Source: Phoebastria nigripes (taxonomy: Eukaryota > Chordata > Aves > Procellariiformes > Diomedeidae). Taken from it: DNA of 64,000 nucleotides. Under the pieces are notes generated by a model. The model searched no databases. It had not been told where the DNA came from and worked only from the letters and a program-made list of their open reading frames with translations. Position numbers and translations under genes: made by a program. The stretch is taken from NCBI GenBank assembly GCA_035582835.1, contig JAYKAV010002541.1, forward strand, positions 361,181-425,180, in the 5' to 3' direction. Shown here piece by piece: positions 58,999 through 64,000 of this stretch (positions are counted from its first letter, which is position 1; the number at the start of each line of letters is the position of its first letter).

Positions 58999-61900
58999 CA
59001 TTATTGTGCTGCCTCACCATTATACAATGCATGTGTAAACCATTTCAGGAAGGAAGGTTGGCTGTGATAATGGCACCAGGTAGAGCAATTGGTTATGTGG
59101 CTGCAGAGGTGTCTTTTACTTGGGGTTCGTGCTGCTCTCTCAGCCTTGCTGAAAAGGCAAAATGACATGAGTTGAACAACAGATTAATGATGTAGTGCGC
59201 AGACTTGGTTTCCGCATTCTGAAAAAGGCGACAGAGTAATGCAAAAAGAGGTCGAGAGATATTATAGACAGGTAGTACTGTCTTCCTTGAGAGCAATGAT
59301 AATCTGACGTTTATTGAAATAAGTGTATGTTTGCACTGGAGGAGGCAGCACAATGCAGGGCAGCAGGCCAGAATTCATTCCAGTGCAGGTTTGAGCTGAA
59401 GAGCAAGGGACTTTTTTTTGTGGTAAAGAAATGTGATAGCCCTTCTTTGTAGCTGTAGTTCAACAAACCACATTAGACATGAGAATATCAAGGTCAGTAG
59501 GGCTGCTCACATGCATGCTTAAAGTTAAGCGTACTTTAGTGTGTTCTAACCATACTATTTTTGGGACTCGGAATAGGCATTTTATAATCTACAATAATCA
59601 GTAGTTTTATAATCAGTAGTGGAAAAATATCAATAAAATTTGAAAAGTTCAGATGAAAAGGAAAAGAGCTGAATTAAGCTTGAAAGACTGAAGATAAAAG
59701 GTGTAAGTAAATACAGAGTGAATTAATTTTTCATTCATTTGTTTAAAGTCATCTTGTTACTACTTTGGTGGCCTAAAGGATCATCAAATCTGACCTTCAG
59801 GATTCTTTTACACTGCCAGAGCAGAGTAAACGAGTCTTTGTACGTTTGAGGATCAGATCTGTGAAAACCAGGGAAACAGAGGACAATTTTTAAAATTGAA
59901 GCAGAGGAGGTTGAACCCCATGCAACTTTCTGTATCATCAAGTCTAAGACCTGTGTTGTTACAGATGATCATGACATATAATCTGCTTAATAAATTGGCT
60001 GTGCTCTAGCATGCAAGTGTTAAGAGTACTGAGGACAAAACATCTGCTGAGAGCCCAGTTCAGAAATCATTCCTGTGCTAGCTATGGACCTAATAATTTC
60101 CAGCCTAAAGGTATTCATGGCCATTTTATAGTTATTAGTTCCAGTGCCAGCAATGACACTTAGCATACAGAGATCTTCCAGTCCTCTGTCTCTCTCCACC
60201 GATTTAGAGGGAGGCTTAAATGTGGCTGTGAAGTAAAGACAGATAAATGGCCTTGAGTGAAAGTAGCAGAGCATACAGAATGCCTCACCTCGTGATCTGA
60301 GCTTGAACGTTCAGCAAAATTTGTAAAGGCATATTATGAATAGTGCTTGTTTGGTTTTNTTTTTTTTTTAAAGTATGTGCAAATAATAGGCACAGAGTTA
60401 ATGGCATAGTGCTATTGCAGCGAGTTGAGCAGTTAATGATGAAAGTCCAGTAGGGAAAAAGAAGGTGGCTCTTCAGTATAAATATGCAAAAGATGCAAGG
60501 ACTAATAGAGAATTGTGTTATGTGAAAGGCTTCCTTGCAGGCTGCACTGTTGGAAGAAAAATGAATGTTATAGTGGTGACCCCTGGAGCAGAATCCCCTA
60601 ATCTTGTCTGGCCTGGTTCAGTTCCTCCCATGGGGACAGACAACATGGATGTTGATCGTTCTGGATTACTTGTCTTTCCTTTGTCATATCACAGTTTTGT
60701 GGGGTTTGGTTGGGTTCATAATGAGTTTTTTTACCTTGCTATTGTAATTCAGTCTGTAATTCAGTCTAATGGCAGCCTTGACACTGCTGTGGCTAATGTA
60801 GTGATCAACCCTGCCAGACCACTGCATGAATTGAAGGTATTCCCACTGAATTGAAGGTATTAGGAATAAATAATTAAAGCCAAAGAGTAGGCTGCCCCCC
60901 TACTTTCAGCCCAGTGGTTTGCCTTTCAAGGATAACCTGATTTGTCTTCCCTTCATGTTCTTTAATGTTCCTACAATACCTGTACTAATCCCCATCTGAA
61001 CTAGTAATTCCCCATGTATCTGCATGGATAAGGTATCCTGTGTTTTCCTTTTAACCATCAGTAATTGCATCAAAGATTTGTTTGGGGTAATTTACCTTTC
61101 TGACGCTGTCACCTATTGTGTCTGTCATCTTTCCTTGAGAATTGTTTTTGACCTGTACTTGCTGTTGAGGTCAAGCATGTGGATCTGAAGTTGCTTGAAT
61201 CGATCTCCCCTTAAAAGGAGGCACTGAACTAGCAATGCCAGTCATCTTGGTAAATTTATGACAATTTCTTACCAGGACTTCAATAAAAATGATGTGCTGG
61301 CTCCTTCGGTGTTCTTGGACAGTGCACAGATAGGAGCACATTCAACTCTGTTTTCCTTTTGTGATGTTGTGCAGTTTCCATTTCTACATACTTATTGCTA
61401 TTTTTCTTCTATGTCCATGTTCTATATTGCCATCCTGATTAAAAACTGAGGCAAAGCTGGTGGGAAGAAAACCAGTGCTGCCAAGTGGAGAAGAAGGATG
61501 TCCTGTCTTCAGCTAGCGTTCAAGGCAAGAATGAGTAAAACATTAAAAACACATTATGTCTTCATGAAGGANCTTGTCTTTTCTATCCATAAATTGCAGC
61601 TAGTTGTCTGTAGCAATGAAATGTCCATAGTACTTCACAGATGAAGCATCTTTCAAGAGTGAAATTAAGATGGTGAGGTACCAGTCTAGAGTCGGTGAAT
61701 GAGCCAAGGGAAGCTGAAAAACTGACTGGTGGTTGATGGCTTCCTTGTTGGCAGAAGAGCAAAGTGTTATATTCCAGAGAGAACAGCATCATTTTTCAGG
61801 TGTTGGGGAAGGACAGGCATGGAATTTTACTTTGCAAAGAGTACAAGCAATGATTTGAGGCTTTTTGGAGGATGCAGGGAAGGGGACTGGTAATATAAAT

Positions 61901-64000
61901 GTCTCAATACATAAGGACCATTTAAAGTAATTTACAAACCAAAAAAAGTACTCAAAAGATNTCTCCGGGAGACTGTTATTCATAGATACCGTTCTTTTTT
62001 GTCAGGTATCTATTCTTTGAATAGAAGCTATATATGGTCCAGTACTGCACTGCATTGAGATAAGAGGACTGACGCTATAGCATTTTCAAGCATATATTTT
62101 GAAATGTTGTCATCAGAACATATTTTGAAATAGTTGCCTATTCTGTAGGGTGCGGATTTTTGAATGGCATGTTTCCTTTCCATAGTCCTATATTTTCCCT
62201 TGGTCACCTCAGAAGTGAGCACTTTACTCTTTCGAGGGCATTCCCTTGTGTTTTGAAATGAAACCTTCTGTATTTTCTGCTGTTTCAGTAGCATTTTCAG
62301 CACATAACTTCAATTATTTATTGGCCATAGAGCATCATGGTCCACCTCCTTCTGTGCTCTACAAATTTGTTTTTGCTTGCCTTTTAAGAATACAATGTTG
62401 TTCTTGTCTGTTGGAACTTTATTTTGTGCGATGGCAAGAATATTTTGGCATAGATTCAGAATTCAGTTTATTCTTTCAATTTGGGCAGGGAAGTAGCTCT
62501 ATCCTTACACAAGTAGCAGACTCGTGGAGTTGCAGCATTACTAGCAACTTTCTGACTGCCATCTTCAACAAAATCATCACCTCTTGCTATGGTTATGTGT
62601 CTGACGTAAGCCAAGCCAGGTGACGTAAGTGGCTGACGAGGCTGCCGGCTGTTCTGGGGAATAAGCCTAGTATGACTGCAGGTAGAGGAGCTTGTCAGTA
62701 TGACTGTTGTGAAGACAGCAGAAAAAAACCTATGATGCATATCAGTACTTTTGAATAACTCTTGGATCCTCACATCTACCACTGTCAGCCCTAAAGCAGC
62801 TGCTTCCCATGACAAATGACTGATTCAGTGCAGAATCCCCCAAGTTTCTATATGCAGTCTACTTTTGCTTGTGGGAAGGTATCGTGGGACGGGGCAGAAG
62901 TAACAAAAAACAAACATGGGATGGCATCAAATCCAGGGAAATTGGGCTATTTGTTTCTGAAAAGCTTTTGAATAGATTTGTGCAGAGAGCTGGACTCAGT
63001 AAAATAGCACTTTGCTTCAGGAGCTCTGTACCTACTAGCAGTGGAGAAGGAAGGCAGAGCCTTGAGAACCTCCCCTGTGAATAGCTGAGAACTGACTATA
63101 TTTGAATCTATTATTTTTTTTAATAAATTCCAGCCTTTACTAATATTTTTATAAAAGCTATTTTTTGATGGTCATGTTACTCTTGCTACTTTATTATAGT
63201 AATAATAGTAATTACTACTCTCATACACTCTGCTTAGATGATTAAGCACCATCACTCCTGTAGCTAAATATTACTTTCTTTTGCAGTTAGTGACATGCCC
63301 AAATTGTAAGCAGGTCAGTGTGTGTTCTGCTCCTCCCTGAACTCCTTCTGCCGACTTCACTGGAATGGTAGGGTCTCTAATACTCCATCCCAAGAGTGAG
63401 GCAGGGTGTAGGCTGCATTGGCATCTTGATTTACATCCACTGTTAAACAGCCCAGTCAAGAGCAGTCTCGCTTCAACGTGTGGTCAGTCTGAATTAACCT
63501 TCTTCGGGAAGGACTTTCTTCTGTGGCCAGACTATCGCAAGAATGAATGCAGGGAGTCAAAATTTCAGCTATCCTTTGCCTGCAGGGTAAATCTCACCTG
63601 TTAAAAGCAATTCTGTGCTGAAATTGAACAGATAATCTGGTGCTGAGAGACTGCTGCCAGTTAGCAGAACCAGCCAAAAACCTGGGTGTCCATTTTGCAG
63701 TTGTAGAGAAACTTAGTTTTTTGTTCTTGTTATGCATTCTAAAAATATGGGGCAAAGCAGACCTGAGTGAAGAGATGTTATTTTCTCAGTGATGTACTAT
63801 TTCATATGTGGCTTTGCTGGTTAGTCTCTTGTCGGCCATTGCCCTGGAAGTGAAAGATTTATTTTCTCTGACAGAACACAGAAAAATAACCTTTCCTTTG
63901 AAGGGAGGTGTGCAGATTCTATTTAATTTCTAGCAATCATAGCAAAAAATCTTTTGTGAACAACTTTTCCGGTTTCCAGTAGATAAAAGGCAATTGTTTT

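Larger units (their letters stand above)
29362..64000 (+). other. TNKS: TNKS intron downstream of the second visible exon (open at window end)
   Basis: The intron starts GTAAGATGCA and runs to the window end, so it is at least 34.6 kb. I looked for the next tankyrase segment (the charged linker and following ankyrin repeat) on the + strand and did not recognise it, though a short exon could be missed by eye. The stretches 29362-32770, 33386-33994, 38796-50867, 51576-52900, 53300-54138 and 55590-64000 hold no gene, RNA gene or named element that I can support, apart from the repeats listed separately. Confidence 0.7.

Noticed and set aside
60465..60854. 129-codon + frame
   Set aside because: No domain, no splice or promoter context; chance open frame in intronic sequence.
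29362..64000. Next tankyrase exon, other host genes, tRNA, microRNA or CRISPR array
   Set aside because: None recognised by reading; a short exon or hairpin could still be missed without alignment.

Overview
This window is a stretch of a bird genome lying almost wholly inside the introns of tankyrase 1 (TNKS), which reads on the + strand. Two coding exons are visible. The first (6675-6899) encodes ankyrin repeats with TPLH-type motifs. The second (29266-29361) encodes the next piece of the same ankyrin domain. Both are flanked by AG/GT splice sites and both introns are phase 1. The bird assignment rests on several CR1 LINE copies, some ending in the ATTCTATG octamer, and on avian-type LTR retrovirus sequence. 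Species cannot be told from the sequence. Single N calls and a 14-N run mark assembly uncertainty.

Layout. 1-1531: 5' part of a minus-strand endogenous retrovirus (about 48-bp tandem repeats, internal region, a tRNA-Lys1,2-type primer binding site, LTR), butted directly against a plus-strand CR1 3' end (1532-2119). 2120-6674: TNKS intron holding a 263-bp hAT-type MITE with a perfect 8-bp target duplication. 6675-6899: exon. 6900-29265: a 22.4-kb intron with CR1 copies at 18.0 and 20.0-22.5 kb, an 87-nt T run and many simple repeats. 29266-29361: exon. 29362-64000: at least 34.6 kb of the next intron. It contains a solo LTR (32771-33385), a nearly complete outline of a second, different endogenous retrovirus (33995-38795, gag-pol-env remnants in minus orientation, 5-bp target duplication GGAGC), a retroviral repeat remnant (50868-51575) and two more CR1 copies (54.1-55.6 kb). 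No further tankyrase exon was recognised up to 64000.

How it fits together. The only host gene product supported is tankyrase 1, a poly-ADP-ribosyltransferase; the two exons supply part of its N-terminal ankyrin region, which binds substrates. Everything else is intronic parasite DNA. All four retroviral pieces lie antisense to TNKS, as expected if sense-oriented LTRs, with their polyadenylation signals, are removed by selection. The most unusual items are the deleted retrovirus, whose env frame is about 629 codons long and broken only by stop codons; the coding-length 48-bp repeat shared by two retroviral remnants; a solo LTR with a CRE palindrome beside its TATA box; and the hAT MITE. I found no evidence of a wholly new system.
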